Assembly: GCF_000420645.1 (NCBI RefSeq)
Contig: NZ_ATVI01000010.1
Span: 186,001-250,000, forward strand
Source: Nevskia ramosa DSM 11499
GTDB lineage: Bacteria; Pseudomonadota; Gammaproteobacteria; Nevskiales; Nevskiaceae
Direction: 5' to 3'
Length of the DNA: 64,000 nucleotides
The notes beneath the pieces were generated by a model, which saw only the letters and a list, made by a program, of their open reading frames with translations, was not told where the DNA came from and made no database searches. Positions 36,102 through 44,627 of this stretch are shown one piece after another. Position numbers and translations under genes: made by a program. Position 1 is the stretch's first letter; each line of letters opens with the position of its first letter.

Positions 36102-36121
36102 ATACACCACCTCTGGTGTAT
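36102..36121. promoter_or_regulatory. Perfect palindromic operator candidate for vapBC
   Basis: ATACACCA (36102-36109) and TGGTGTAT (36114-36121) form a perfect 8 bp inverted repeat around CCTC. It lies 34 bases upstream of vapB and 42 bases upstream of ilvD. Type II antitoxins autoregulate by binding such sites, so it may bind VapB/VapBC and could also affect ilvD. The ATAC/GTAT ends overlap a possible promoter. Confidence 0.6.
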
Positions 36122-36162
36122 CCTCCGCGCTCGTTTTTGCCCTAGCCGCGAGCGTCCGAGCC

Positions 36163-37842
36163 ATGACCGAAACCCTGAACAAGCGCAGCCAGGCGATTAC
36201 CGCCGGCCTCAACCGCAGCCCGAACCGCGCGATGCTGCGTGCCGTCGGCTTCAAGGACGGGGATTTCGAGAAGCCGATCGTCGGCATCGCCAGCGGCCAT
36301 TCGACGATGAACCCCTGCAACGCCGGCATCGGCAGCTTGGCGACGCGTGCCGAAGGCGCATTGAAGGCGGCGGGCGCGATGCCGCAGATCTTCGGTTTCC
36401 CGACCGTCACCGACGGCATCGGCATGGGCACCGAAGGCATGAAGTATTCGCTGGTGTCGCGGGAAGTGATCGCCGATGCGATCGAGACCTCGGTGCAGTC
36501 ACAGTCGATGGACGGCGTGCTGGCGATCGGCGGCTGCGACAAGAACATGCCGGGCGCGATGATCGGCATGCTGCGCATCAATGCGCCGGCGATCTTCTGC
36601 TACGGCGGTACCATCAAGGCCGGCACCTGGAAAGGTGTTGCGCTGACCATCGTCTCCTCGTTCGAAGCCGTCGGTGCCTACGGCGCCGGCAAGATGTCGA
36701 AGGAAGATCTCGACGGCATCGAGAAGAATGCCTGCCCGAGCTTCGGCGCCTGCGGCGGCATGTACACGGCGAACACCATGTCGAGCGCGATGGAAGCGCT
36801 GGGCATGTCGCTGCCGTATTCGTCGACCGAAGCCAACCCGGACGCCGAGAAAGGCGACTCCGTGGCGCGCTCTGCCGAAGCACTGGTCGACGCGATCCGC
36901 CGTGATCTGAAGCCGCGCGACATCGTCACCCGCAAATCGATCGAGAACGCGATTGCCGTGGTCATGGCCACCGGTGGTTCGACCAACGCGGTGCTGCATT
37001 TCCTGGCCATCGCCAACGCCGCCGGCGTGGTCTGGACGCTCGATGACTTCGAGCGCGTGCGCCTGAAGACGCCGGTGCTCTGCGATCTGAAGCCGTCAGG
37101 CCAGTACGTGGCGACCGATCTGCACAAGGCTGGCGGCATTCCGCAGGTGATGAAGATCCTGCTCGAAGCCGGCCTGCTGCATGGCGACTGCATCACCATC
37201 ACCGGCCAGACCATCGCCGAAGTACTGAAGGACGTGCCGGCCCAGCCGCGCGCCGATCAGAACGTGATTCGCGCCTTCGACAAGCCGATGTACAAGCAGG
37301 GCCATCTGGCGATCCTGAAGGGCAATCTGGCGCCGGATGGTGCGGTCGCCAAGATCACTGGCCTGAAGAATCCGGTGATCACCGGTCCGGCCCGCGTCTT
37401 CGATTCCGAAGAATTGGCGATGACCGCGATCATGGCCGACAGCATCAATCACGGCGACGTGCTGGTGATCCGCTACGAAGGTCCGAAGGGCGGCCCGGGC
37501 ATGCGCGAAATGCTGACGCCGACCTCGGCGCTGATCGGCAAGGGCTTCGGCGAAACCGTCGGCCTGATCACCGATGGCCGCTTCAGCGGCGGCACCTGGG
37601 GCATGGTGGTCGGCCACGTGGCGCCGGAAGCGTTCGTCGGTGGCGTCATCGCGCTGGTCAACGAAGGCGACTCGATCACCATCGACGCCCACAAGCAGCT
37701 GCTGCAGCTGAATGTCGACGAAGCCGAGCTGGCCCGGCGCCTCGCCGCCTGGGTGCAGCCGGCGCCGAAGTACACCAAGGGCCTGCTCGCCAAGTACGCG
37801 AAGCTGGTGTCGGCGGCTAGCCTCGGTGCGGTGACCGACTGA
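36163..37842 (+). CDS. ilvD: Dihydroxy-acid dehydratase
   Basis: A 559-residue Fe-S enzyme of valine, isoleucine and pantothenate synthesis, converting 2,3-dihydroxy-acids to 2-keto acids. It shows [39 protein letters not shown] and near the end [11 protein letters not shown]. The three conserved cysteines indicate a [2Fe-2S] plant-type or related cluster form. Length is normal. It has its own terminator at 37861-37891. No other ilv biosynthetic gene is adjacent; ilvA is 19 kb away. Confidence 0.97.
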   Translation: MTETLNKRSQAITAGLNRSPNRAMLRAVGFKDGDFEKPIVGIASGHSTMNPCNAGIGSLATRAEGALKAAGAMPQIFGFPTVTDGIGMGTEGMKYSLVSREVIADAIETSVQSQSMDGVLAIGGCDKNMPGAMIGMLRINAPAIFCYGGTIKAGTWKGVALTIVSSFEAVGAYGAGKMSKEDLDGIEKNACPSFGACGGMYTANTMSSAMEALGMSLPYSSTEANPDAEKGDSVARSAEALVDAIRRDLKPRDIVTRKSIENAIAVVMATGGSTNAVLHFLAIANAAGVVWTLDDFERVRLKTPVLCDLKPSGQYVATDLHKAGGIPQVMKILLEAGLLHGDCITITGQTIAEVLKDVPAQPRADQNVIRAFDKPMYKQGHLAILKGNLAPDGAVAKITGLKNPVITGPARVFDSEELAMTAIMADSINHGDVLVIRYEGPKGGPGMREMLTPTSALIGKGFGETVGLITDGRFSGGTWGMVVGHVAPEAFVGGVIALVNEGDSITIDAHKQLLQLNVDEAELARRLAAWVQPAPKYTKGLLAKYAKLVSAASLGAVTD

Positions 37843-37860
37843 TCGGCCTGCGCTGATTCG

Positions 37861-37891
37861 AAAAAGCCCCGGCTACCGTCGGGGCTTTTTT
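37861..37891 (+). terminator. Rho-independent terminator after ilvD
   Basis: AAAAAGCCCCGGC and GTCGGGGCTTTTTT form a GC-rich stem with a TACC loop and a run of six T on the plus strand. The A run on the left gives a T run on the minus strand, so it can serve both ilvD and the convergent cardiolipin synthase gene. Confidence 0.9.
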
Positions 37892-37893
37892 GT

Positions 37894-39333
37894 TTACAGG
37901 TACGGCGACAGCAACCAGCAGGCGGCATCACGCAAGCGGAGCAGCACCGGGCGGCGTCGCACCTTGTCGTACTCCAGGGTGGTGGCGCGTTCGCTCAGGA
38001 CATCGCAGTGCTGTGCCAGCTGTTCGACGAAGGCGCGGTCGTAAGTCTCGACGACCATCTCGAAGTTCAGCCGCAGCGACCGCATGTCGAGATTCGCCGA
38101 GCCGAACTGCGCGTAGCGGCGGTCGACCACGAACAGCTTGGTGTGGCAGAACGGCGGCGGCTGCAGGTGCACGCGCACGCCGCGCTTGAGCAGCGGCGGA
38201 ATCAGCTTGTGCATCGCGTACCAGGTGATCCGATGGTTGCGATCGCGACTCAGGACCAGATCGACGACGACGCCACGCACCGCCGCCGACATCAACGCCG
38301 ACAGCAGCTCGTCCGGCGGCACGAAGTACGGCGTGACGATCTGGATGCGTTCCTGCGCGGCGGCAATCGCCGCCAGCAGCACCAGGCTCAGATGGCCGAA
38401 ATCCTCGTTCGGGCCGTCGGTGATGACCCGGCACAGCGCGCCGCTCTGATCGGACGAAGCAGTGACCGGCGCTGTTGGGGGACTCCAGTTTTCTTCGGCG
38501 GCGTAAGCCCAGTCGTCGATGAACACCTGCTGCAGCTGGGCGATGACCGGCCCGTGTATCTCCACCTGCAGATCAGCGGCCGTGCCCGGCTTGTCCGGCT
38601 CGGCGACGTAATGGGTGGCGCTGATGTTCATGCCGCCAGTGAAGGCGACGGCGCCATCGACGATCAGCAGCTTGCGGTGATTGCGCAGATTGATGTGCAG
38701 GAACGGCGGCCACAGGCGCAGCGGGTTGTAGCGCACCACCGGCACGCCGCGCGCCAGCAGCTCGCTGCCGGCGCGACGCCAGGCCAGTTCGCCGACGCCA
38801 TCGAGCAGGCAGCGCACGGCCACGCCGCGCGCCTGGGCGCGGTCCAGTGCCTCGATGAACTGCTCGCCGGCTTCGTCGCGATCGAAGATGTACGAGGTCA
38901 GCGCAATCGAATACCGGGCCGCGTCGATCGCGGCGAGCATCCGAGGATAGGCCGCTTCGCCGTTGTGCAGCACCTCCAGCCGGTTGCCGGTCAGTAGCGG
39001 CAGGCCGGTGATCACGTCGCCGCTGCGCGCCACTTCATTGAGGCTGATCGGCACCACATCGGGCTGGTAGCGGGCATCGCTCTCGGCGTAGCTCGGGCCA
39101 CTGCGCGGCGGCGGTTGCTGCTGGCGCTGCGCGCGGGTGAGCACCCGGTTGATGCCGAACACGAAATACAGCACCGGCCCGGCGAACGGCAGCAGCAGGC
39201 AGGCGCCGATCCAGCCCCAGGCCGATGCGGCGTTCTGCTTGTGCAGCAGGGCATGCGCCGCGGTCCAGGTGGTCAGCAGCAGACTGGCGATCGGCAGCAA
39301 CCAGCTGCTGATTTCGCGGATATCGGTGATCAA
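37894..39333 (-). CDS. cls: Cardiolipin synthase (phospholipase D family)
   Basis: A 479-residue enzyme that joins two phosphatidylglycerols into cardiolipin at the inner membrane. Two N-terminal membrane helices (about 10-28 and 38-58) precede two phospholipase-D modules with H-x-K-x4-D motifs: H-R-K-L-L-I-V-D near 215 and H-T-K-L-F-V-V-D near 390, each followed by a G-G-M-N or G-S-A-N-L-D segment. The length is normal for ClsA. It overlaps the upstream EEP-family gene by four bases, and a patatin-like lipoprotein gene precedes both, suggesting a lipid-related operon. Confidence 0.94.
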   Translation of the reverse strand: MITDIREISSWLLPIASLLLTTWTAAHALLHKQNAASAWGWIGACLLLPFAGPVLYFVFGINRVLTRAQRQQQPPPRSGPSYAESDARYQPDVVPISLNEVARSGDVITGLPLLTGNRLEVLHNGEAAYPRMLAAIDAARYSIALTSYIFDRDEAGEQFIEALDRAQARGVAVRCLLDGVGELAWRRAGSELLARGVPVVRYNPLRLWPPFLHINLRNHRKLLIVDGAVAFTGGMNISATHYVAEPDKPGTAADLQVEIHGPVIAQLQQVFIDDWAYAAEENWSPPTAPVTASSDQSGALCRVITDGPNEDFGHLSLVLLAAIAAAQERIQIVTPYFVPPDELLSALMSAAVRGVVVDLVLSRDRNHRITWYAMHKLIPPLLKRGVRVHLQPPPFCHTKLFVVDRRYAQFGSANLDMRSLRLNFEMVVETYDRAFVEQLAQHCDVLSERATTLEYDKVRRRPVLLRLRDAACWLLSPYL

Positions 39334-40100
39334 GAAGCTTCCTCGGGCTGCAGGCGCACGGTCAGGCCGACCGGCAAGTGGTCGGACAGCCGCGCGTCGA
39401 GCACGCGGACTTCATGGACGTCCAGACCGTCGGTGACCAGCACGTGATCGATGCAGCGGGTGGGCGCCCAGGCCGGATAGGTCAGCTCACGATGTACCGG
39501 TTTCAGGCCGGCGCGGCGCAAGCTGGGATGCGCCTCGAGTTCTTGCGGCCCGCAGTTGAAATCGCCGAGCACTAGCGCATCGTCGCCGTCTTCAAGCAGG
39601 GCGCCGAGATAGCCGAGCTGGCGGTGGCGATCGCGCCGCCCGAGTGCCAGATGGACCACCACCACCCGCAAGGGTCGATAGCCCGGACGTCTGACTTCGA
39701 CATCGAGCGCGCCGCGTCCCGGCAGCAGGCCGGGCAGCAGGTGATGGCGCAGCAGCTGCAGCGGATCGCGCGCCATCACGCCGAGGCAATGTTGCGCGAA
39801 TGGCCGCAGATCGCGGTTCACCGCCGCCTGCCAGTGCGGCAGGGCGGCGCGTTCGGCGAGATAGGCAACCTGATTCAGCTGCCGCGTCCTCAGGCTGCCG
39901 GCATCGGCTTCCTGAATCCCGACCAAGTCATAGCCGGCGGCCAAGCTGCCGATCTCGTCGAGCACGCCGCGCACGCCTTGCGACGGCAGCAGATGGCGCC
40001 AGGCCTGGGTCAGATAGTGGCGATACTGGCTGCTGCGCAGGCCAACCTGGATGTTCAGGCTTAGCACCCGCAGCAGATCGGGCGCGCTGCCCAGGGTCAT
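39330..40100 (-). CDS. Endonuclease/exonuclease/phosphatase (EEP) family protein
   Basis: A 256-residue protein of the EEP fold. It starts R-V-L-S-L-N-I-Q-V-G-L, has G-I-Q-E-A-D (metal-binding Glu) near residue 62, V-V-V-V-H-L-A-L-G near 150, L-V-L-G-D-F-N-C-G near 178 and S-D-H-L-P-V at the end, the complete catalytic set. No signal peptide is visible. Substrates in this family include DNA, phosphoinositides and sphingomyelin. The four-base overlap with cls makes a phospholipid-related role plausible. Confidence 0.9.
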   Translation of the reverse strand: MTLGSAPDLLRVLSLNIQVGLRSSQYRHYLTQAWRHLLPSQGVRGVLDEIGSLAAGYDLVGIQEADAGSLRTRQLNQVAYLAERAALPHWQAAVNRDLRPFAQHCLGVMARDPLQLLRHHLLPGLLPGRGALDVEVRRPGYRPLRVVVVHLALGRRDRHRQLGYLGALLEDGDDALVLGDFNCGPQELEAHPSLRRAGLKPVHRELTYPAWAPTRCIDHVLVTDGLDVHEVRVLDARLSDHLPVGLTVRLQPEEAS

Positions 40101-40114
40101 CAGCGGCGGCGGTC

Positions 40115-41023
40115 CTAGTGAGTTTTCGCGGCGATCAGCGCGCGGATCGCCGGCACCGCCGCCAGCGCGGCTTTCTCGCCAGCCAGGATTGCCCGCTGCT
40201 TGGATTCGAAATCGGCGGCCTTGATGCCATGCACATCAGGGGCGATGACCACATCGGCGGCCGGCAGCTCGGCACGGCGCAGGGACGAACCCATGATGTC
40301 GAAGGCCTTCAGCACGGTGCCCAGCGTCGAGTCCTCGCGCGCTTCCTCGACCGGCGCCGAGACATCGACGGCGATCACGATGTCGGCACCGAGCGTACGG
40401 GCGAAGCGCACCGGCACCGGGCTGACGGTGCCACCATCGACGTATTCCTCGTTGTCGATCACCGCCGGCTGGAACACGCCGGGAATGGCCGACGAAGCAC
40501 GCACCGCGAGGCCGACATCGCCGGTGGTGAACACCGTGGCTTCGCCGGTGCGCAGCTTGGCGGCGACGGCCGCGAAGCGTCGCGGCAGCTGCTGGATCTT
40601 GCGGTTGCCGACCTTCTCGTTGACGAAGTTCTGCAGCTTTTCGCCGCGCAGCAGGCCGCGGTTGAACAGCTGCCAGTCGGCAAAGGTCGCGCGTTCGAGA
40701 TCGAAGGTCATTTCCTGCAACTCGAAGCCGTTGAGGCCCGAGGCGTACAGCGCGCCAACCACGCTGCCGGCGCTGGTGCCGATGATCAGATCGACCTGAA
40801 TGCCCTGCGATTCGAGCATCTTGATGACGCCGACATGGGCGAAGCCGCGCGCTGCGCCGCCGCCGAGCGCCAGCGCCACCTTCGGCAATACCGGCGGCGG
40901 CGGAATGACCGGGCCGGTCGGCGCTTCGACCACGGGTGCCGTGACCACAGGCGTGCTGCCGCATGCGGTCATGAGTCCGCAGACCGTGGCGAGGGCAGCG
41001 AACAGGCGACGGCTTCGATTCAT
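40115..41023 (-). CDS. Patatin-like phospholipase, probable lipoprotein
   Basis: A 302-residue protein with a lipoprotein signal peptide: L-M-T-A-C-G places the lipidated Cys near residue 21. The patatin domain begins V-A-L-A-L-G-G-G-A-A-R-G-F-A-H (oxyanion hole), has the nucleophile elbow I-G-T-S-A-G-S-V-V near 83 and the catalytic Asp in V-D-G-G-T-V near 197. This is the RssA/NTE-like bacterial subgroup, lysophospholipase or esterase. It lies 14 bases upstream of the EEP gene in the same direction. Confidence 0.92.
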   Translation of the reverse strand: MNRSRRLFAALATVCGLMTACGSTPVVTAPVVEAPTGPVIPPPPVLPKVALALGGGAARGFAHVGVIKMLESQGIQVDLIIGTSAGSVVGALYASGLNGFELQEMTFDLERATFADWQLFNRGLLRGEKLQNFVNEKVGNRKIQQLPRRFAAVAAKLRTGEATVFTTGDVGLAVRASSAIPGVFQPAVIDNEEYVDGGTVSPVPVRFARTLGADIVIAVDVSAPVEEAREDSTLGTVLKAFDIMGSSLRRAELPAADVVIAPDVHGIKAADFESKQRAILAGEKAALAAVPAIRALIAAKTH

Positions 41024-41088
41024 GGCGACTGGGAGCGAGACGGGGGCTCAGTTTAGACGCGCTACCCGTCAGCGAGTTGCAGCGGCGA

Positions 41089-41817
41089 TCAGCGCGCCGC
41101 CAGCGCGGCCGCGAGTTCGTCGAAGCTGAACAGCACCGGGCAGACCGGCGCTTCGGATGCGCCGGCCAGCGGCAGCGGGAAGGCGCTGAGGAAATAGCGG
41201 CCTTCGGGCACGGCGGCGACATCCAGGCATTCGAACACGGCGGCGCGCGGCAGCAGCTTGCGGTGGATCGGACGTTTGCGGGAACCGGGCTGGAAGTCGG
41301 TCGACTTCCAGGAAGTCAGATAGGCATCGAAACGCGGATTGGCGAGCAGCCAGTCGGCGGCATCCTCGGCCAGGGTCAATGCGCAGGCCGGATCGTGCTG
41401 GCCGCGAGCGGTCGTCGGCAGATCGGCCAAAGTCAGGATCAGTTTGTCGGGCGCGCTTTCATGGCCGGTCGCACGACGGATTTCGCTGCGCAGCTGGGCG
41501 GCATCGACGAGGCAATGGCGACCGCTGGCGACGTCCTGCCAGACCGGTGCTTGAAGCTTCAGCAACAGCACCGGACCGTAGAGATTGCCGAGCCGCGCCG
41601 GCGTGAAATAGCTGCCGACGTCATTGCCGTCTTCCAGGATGTGCGACGGCGCATCGACATGCGGCAGGCTGTGCGGCGCCAGCCGATGGGCGTCGTAGCG
41701 CACCGGCGGATGGGCCGGATTGCACAAGTCATAGATCGGCTCAACCGAATACGGCGCGCCCTCGGCCCAGAGACCGGGCGTGTCGGGACGGATCAGTGGC
41801 GACAGGACGTAGGGCAT
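41089..41817 (-). CDS. Cyclase family protein (kynurenine formamidase-like)
   Basis: A 242-residue metal-dependent hydrolase-like protein. The metal-binding signature appears as L-P-H-V-D-A-P-S-H near residues 51-59 (family pattern H-x-D-x-P-x-H). The C-terminal part has V-F-E-C-L-D-V and P-E-G-R-Y-F-L-S-A-F-P-L-P-L-A-G, typical of this group, including arylformamidases and isatin hydrolases. No other tryptophan-degradation gene is nearby, so the substrate is open. Confidence 0.82.
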   Translation of the reverse strand: MPYVLSPLIRPDTPGLWAEGAPYSVEPIYDLCNPAHPPVRYDAHRLAPHSLPHVDAPSHILEDGNDVGSYFTPARLGNLYGPVLLLKLQAPVWQDVASGRHCLVDAAQLRSEIRRATGHESAPDKLILTLADLPTTARGQHDPACALTLAEDAADWLLANPRFDAYLTSWKSTDFQPGSRKRPIHRKLLPRAAVFECLDVAAVPEGRYFLSAFPLPLAGASEAPVCPVLFSFDELAAALAAR

Positions 41818-41897
41818 GGTGAGGCAGTGTCCAGTGGCTGGTTACCAGTTGCCGGAAAGCGAAATTAATCTGTATCTGACCCCGATTGTTGGGCCGA

Positions 41898-42701
41898 TTA
41901 CTGGGGCAGGGAGAACACGCGTCGGGCGTTCGCCGTTGTCGAAGTGGCGATCTGCGCCGGCGACTCACCGCGTGCAGCAGCGATTGCTTCGAGCACGGCG
42001 GGCAGGTACGCGGGCTCGTTGCGGCGATCCTTGGGCTTCGGTCGCAAGGTGCGCGGCAGCAGATAGGGCGCATCGGTTTCGATCAGCAGGCGCTCGGCCG
42101 GAATCATCCGCGCGACTTCGTGCAGATGGCTGCCGCGGCGCTCGTCGCAGATCCAGCCGGTGATGCCGATGTGGCAGTCGAGCTGCAGGTAGTCCGCGCA
42201 GGCGGCGGCCGTGTCGGTGAAGCAGTGGACGACGGCGTCGCGCAGCTGTGGCCGGTAGTCACGGAGGATCGCGATGAAATCCGCATGGGCATCGCGCTGA
42301 TGCAGGAACACCGGCTTGTTCGCCGCGATCGCCAGTTCGAGCTGGGCGATGAACGCGGCGCGTTGCTCCGGGCGCGGCGACAGGTCACGGAAGTAGTCGA
42401 GCCCGCACTCGCCCAGTGCGACCACTTCCGGCGCTTGCGCCAAGGTCGCGATGCGGGCGGCGAGGGCATCGTTCCAGTCGGCGGCGTGATGCGGATGCAG
42501 GCCGGCGGTCGCGTACAGCCGAGGCTGATCGCTGCCACGCGTTGCTTGGGCAAAGGCCAACACCTGTTCGTTGCTCGCCGCGCAAGAGCCGGTGACGATG
42601 ATCGCGCCAACACCAGCTGCGCTGGCGCGACTCAGGACAGAGTCGAAGTCGACAGCGAAGCTTTCGTGCGCCAGGTTGGCACCGATGTCGACGAGACCCA
42701 T
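41898..42701 (-). CDS. tatD: TatD family 3'-exonuclease/DNase
   Basis: A 267-residue metallo-hydrolase of the amidohydrolase superfamily. It begins V-D-I-G-A-N-L, contains T-A-G-L-H-P-H-H, V-V-A-L-G-E-C-G-L-D-Y, V-F-L-H-Q-R-D-A-H and L-L-I-E-T-D-A-P-Y-L-L-P-R, matching E. coli TatD closely, including I-G-I-T-G-W-I-C-D-E-R-R-G. TatD acts as a 3'-5' exonuclease in repair of oxidised DNA. The open frame extends to 42863, but the family start is the ATG at 42701. It follows the HTTM gene by 16 bases. No tatABC genes are nearby. Confidence 0.94.
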   Translation of the reverse strand: MGLVDIGANLAHESFAVDFDSVLSRASAAGVGAIIVTGSCAASNEQVLAFAQATRGSDQPRLYATAGLHPHHAADWNDALAARIATLAQAPEVVALGECGLDYFRDLSPRPEQRAAFIAQLELAIAANKPVFLHQRDAHADFIAILRDYRPQLRDAVVHCFTDTAAACADYLQLDCHIGITGWICDERRGSHLHEVARMIPAERLLIETDAPYLLPRTLRPKPKDRRNEPAYLPAVLEAIAAARGESPAQIATSTTANARRVFSLPQ

Positions 42702-42717
42702 CAGGCCGCAACCATCC

Positions 42718-44532
42718 TCATTTGGTCGCGGTCGCCGCCGGCACCGCGAAGCAGCCATGGCGCCAGAGCACGATCTGTTCAACAGTCGGCGTCTCGCCTG
42801 GCGGTACCGATTTCTCGAGCATGTAGATGATCTTGAAGGTGTCGAGCTGCTGCTGGCCGACATGCGTGGTGTTCCAGTCGCGGCACAGCCAGCGACCGTA
42901 GTAGAGGCGGTTGTCGGCGAACGCGGCGGACCAGACGCGTTCCATGTACTTGTGCCAGCGGATGTTCTGCCACTCGTGCGTGATGTACTCGGGCTTGTCG
43001 TAGCTGATGCCCTTCCGCTCCGGGTGCAGCAGGTCGAGTTCGGTGCCGTCGCGCAGTGTTGCCGGAATCACGAACCAGCCGTCTTCGCGCGACGGGAACG
43101 GCGCGAACATGTCCCAGTACTGATCGAGGCGCACCTTGCGCAGCGGCGGCGTCAACATCGCGTACAGCCGTTCCGGCAGCCAGTGAATGGTGCAAAAGTT
43201 CCAGGTCAGTAGCACCACCATCGTGAAGCCGGCGAGCGCCTGGGCGATCGGCCCGCTTTCGAACGGCCGGTCATGGAACGGCAGCAGCGCGCCGCTGATC
43301 TGGCCGAAGCCACCGCGGTTGCGGCCGACGAAGTCGTACACGGCATTGCCGATCGGCACGGCCCAGCTGCCCGACAGCAGCCAGCCGGCCCAGGCCAGCG
43401 ACGGCGAGCGGCGCAGCAGGATCACGAACGCCGGCCACTTCAGATAGGCGTGATCGTCGTGATCGAGGATCACCCAGGAGTAGTTCGCTTCGAGCAATGA
43501 CTTTGCCCGAGGCGTGTCCTGCGCCGGCGCGATCTCGGCTTTCAGCAGCAACAACGATCGCAGGATCAGCACGCTCTTCAGGCAGAAGCCGCAGTCACGG
43601 TCGTAGTAGATGCGCAGCGGCTGCGGGCCGATGGCGGCGGCGCGGCGGTCGCGCCAGCGGCCTGCTGCATCCCACAGCCAGCCACCGGCGAACAGGCTCA
43701 GCGAGGTCAGGCTGATGTACGGGAAGGGCCCAAGTTCCAGGCAGAAGATGAAGCCGATGTGCATCGCCATCAGCATCGCCATCACCGAGAAGCGGAAGGC
43801 GCGGCTGAGTACCGGGATGAAGACCAGGATAGGCCCGACCATCTCCAGCCACCAGACGTAATGCGTGAGGCCGGTGGTCAGTTGCGGGAAGGTCTTCAGC
43901 CATTGGCCGAGCGGTGTCGCGTAACCGTCGATCGACAGCGCGTAGAACACCGCGGTGCCGTTGTGCCAGTCGGCGCCGCTTTTCAGGATGGCGCTGAAGA
44001 AGTACACCGACATCACCTGGAACAAGATGCCGACCGAAGCCCAGGAACGATGCCGGTTGTCGGCCGGCGCCGGCGTGTTGCTCAGCGCCGCATCGAGGCT
44101 GGCGCGCGCCGCCACCGGCAGGAAGATCGCCCAGAAGATCAGGCAGGTGAGCAGGATGTCGCCGCCGAGCAGCACCATCGGATTGCGATTCAGCAGCGAG
44201 GCGTTGAGCACGAAGGCGATCACCAGCGCCAGGCGCGTGCGCCAGCCGAAGATGATCAGCAGCGCGGCGATCGTTTCGACGCCGAACAGCAGCGCGGCAA
44301 ACCACCATTCACCGTTGGCCGCGTGGAAGCTGACGCGCCACAGACCGTTGGTGCTCAGCAGCCAGTCGCGTGGCATGACGCCGAGATCGGTGTAGAACGC
44401 AGTCAGATCGATCGCGCGACACAGCTGATCAGCCAGCAAAACGGTGCCGAGCATCACGCGGAACACGGCCAGCGTGCGCAGATCGATGCCGAAGACCATG
44501 TCGAGTCGGGTCTTGAGCCAGGCTGGAATCAT
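42718..44532 (-). CDS. HTTM-domain membrane protein fused to DCC (DUF393) thioredoxin-like domain
   Basis: A 604-residue protein. Residues 15-290 are an HTTM domain (Horizontally Transferred TransMembrane, related to vitamin K-dependent gamma-carboxylase) with several hydrophobic helices. Residues 303-410 form a DCC domain with Y-Y-D-R-D-C-G-F-C, two Cys in a thioredoxin-like position. More hydrophobic segments and a soluble tail rich in aromatic residues follow. Fusions of HTTM with a DCC domain suggest a membrane redox or carboxylase-like enzyme, which is inference. No partner modification substrate was identified nearby. Confidence 0.82.
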   Translation of the reverse strand: MIPAWLKTRLDMVFGIDLRTLAVFRVMLGTVLLADQLCRAIDLTAFYTDLGVMPRDWLLSTNGLWRVSFHAANGEWWFAALLFGVETIAALLIIFGWRTRLALVIAFVLNASLLNRNPMVLLGGDILLTCLIFWAIFLPVAARASLDAALSNTPAPADNRHRSWASVGILFQVMSVYFFSAILKSGADWHNGTAVFYALSIDGYATPLGQWLKTFPQLTTGLTHYVWWLEMVGPILVFIPVLSRAFRFSVMAMLMAMHIGFIFCLELGPFPYISLTSLSLFAGGWLWDAAGRWRDRRAAAIGPQPLRIYYDRDCGFCLKSVLILRSLLLLKAEIAPAQDTPRAKSLLEANYSWVILDHDDHAYLKWPAFVILLRRSPSLAWAGWLLSGSWAVPIGNAVYDFVGRNRGGFGQISGALLPFHDRPFESGPIAQALAGFTMVVLLTWNFCTIHWLPERLYAMLTPPLRKVRLDQYWDMFAPFPSREDGWFVIPATLRDGTELDLLHPERKGISYDKPEYITHEWQNIRWHKYMERVWSAAFADNRLYYGRWLCRDWNTTHVGQQQLDTFKIIYMLEKSVPPGETPTVEQIVLWRHGCFAVPAATATK

Positions 44533-44586
44533 CAGTTCTCTCTTCTGCCCCTTGGGCGTGCGTCGTCAAACATCTTCATAAACGAA

Positions 44587-44608
44587 AAGGGAGCCTCGCG
44601 GCTCCCTT
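44587..44608 (-). terminator. Rho-independent terminator of the Gly/Leu-repeat gene
   Basis: AAGGGAGCC (44587-44595) pairs with GGCTCCCTT (44600-44608) around TCGC. On the minus strand the stem is followed by TTTTCG. It lies 20 bases after the stop of the gene ending at 44628. Confidence 0.75.
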
Positions 44609-44627
44609 ATGCGTTGCAGCTGCGCGC

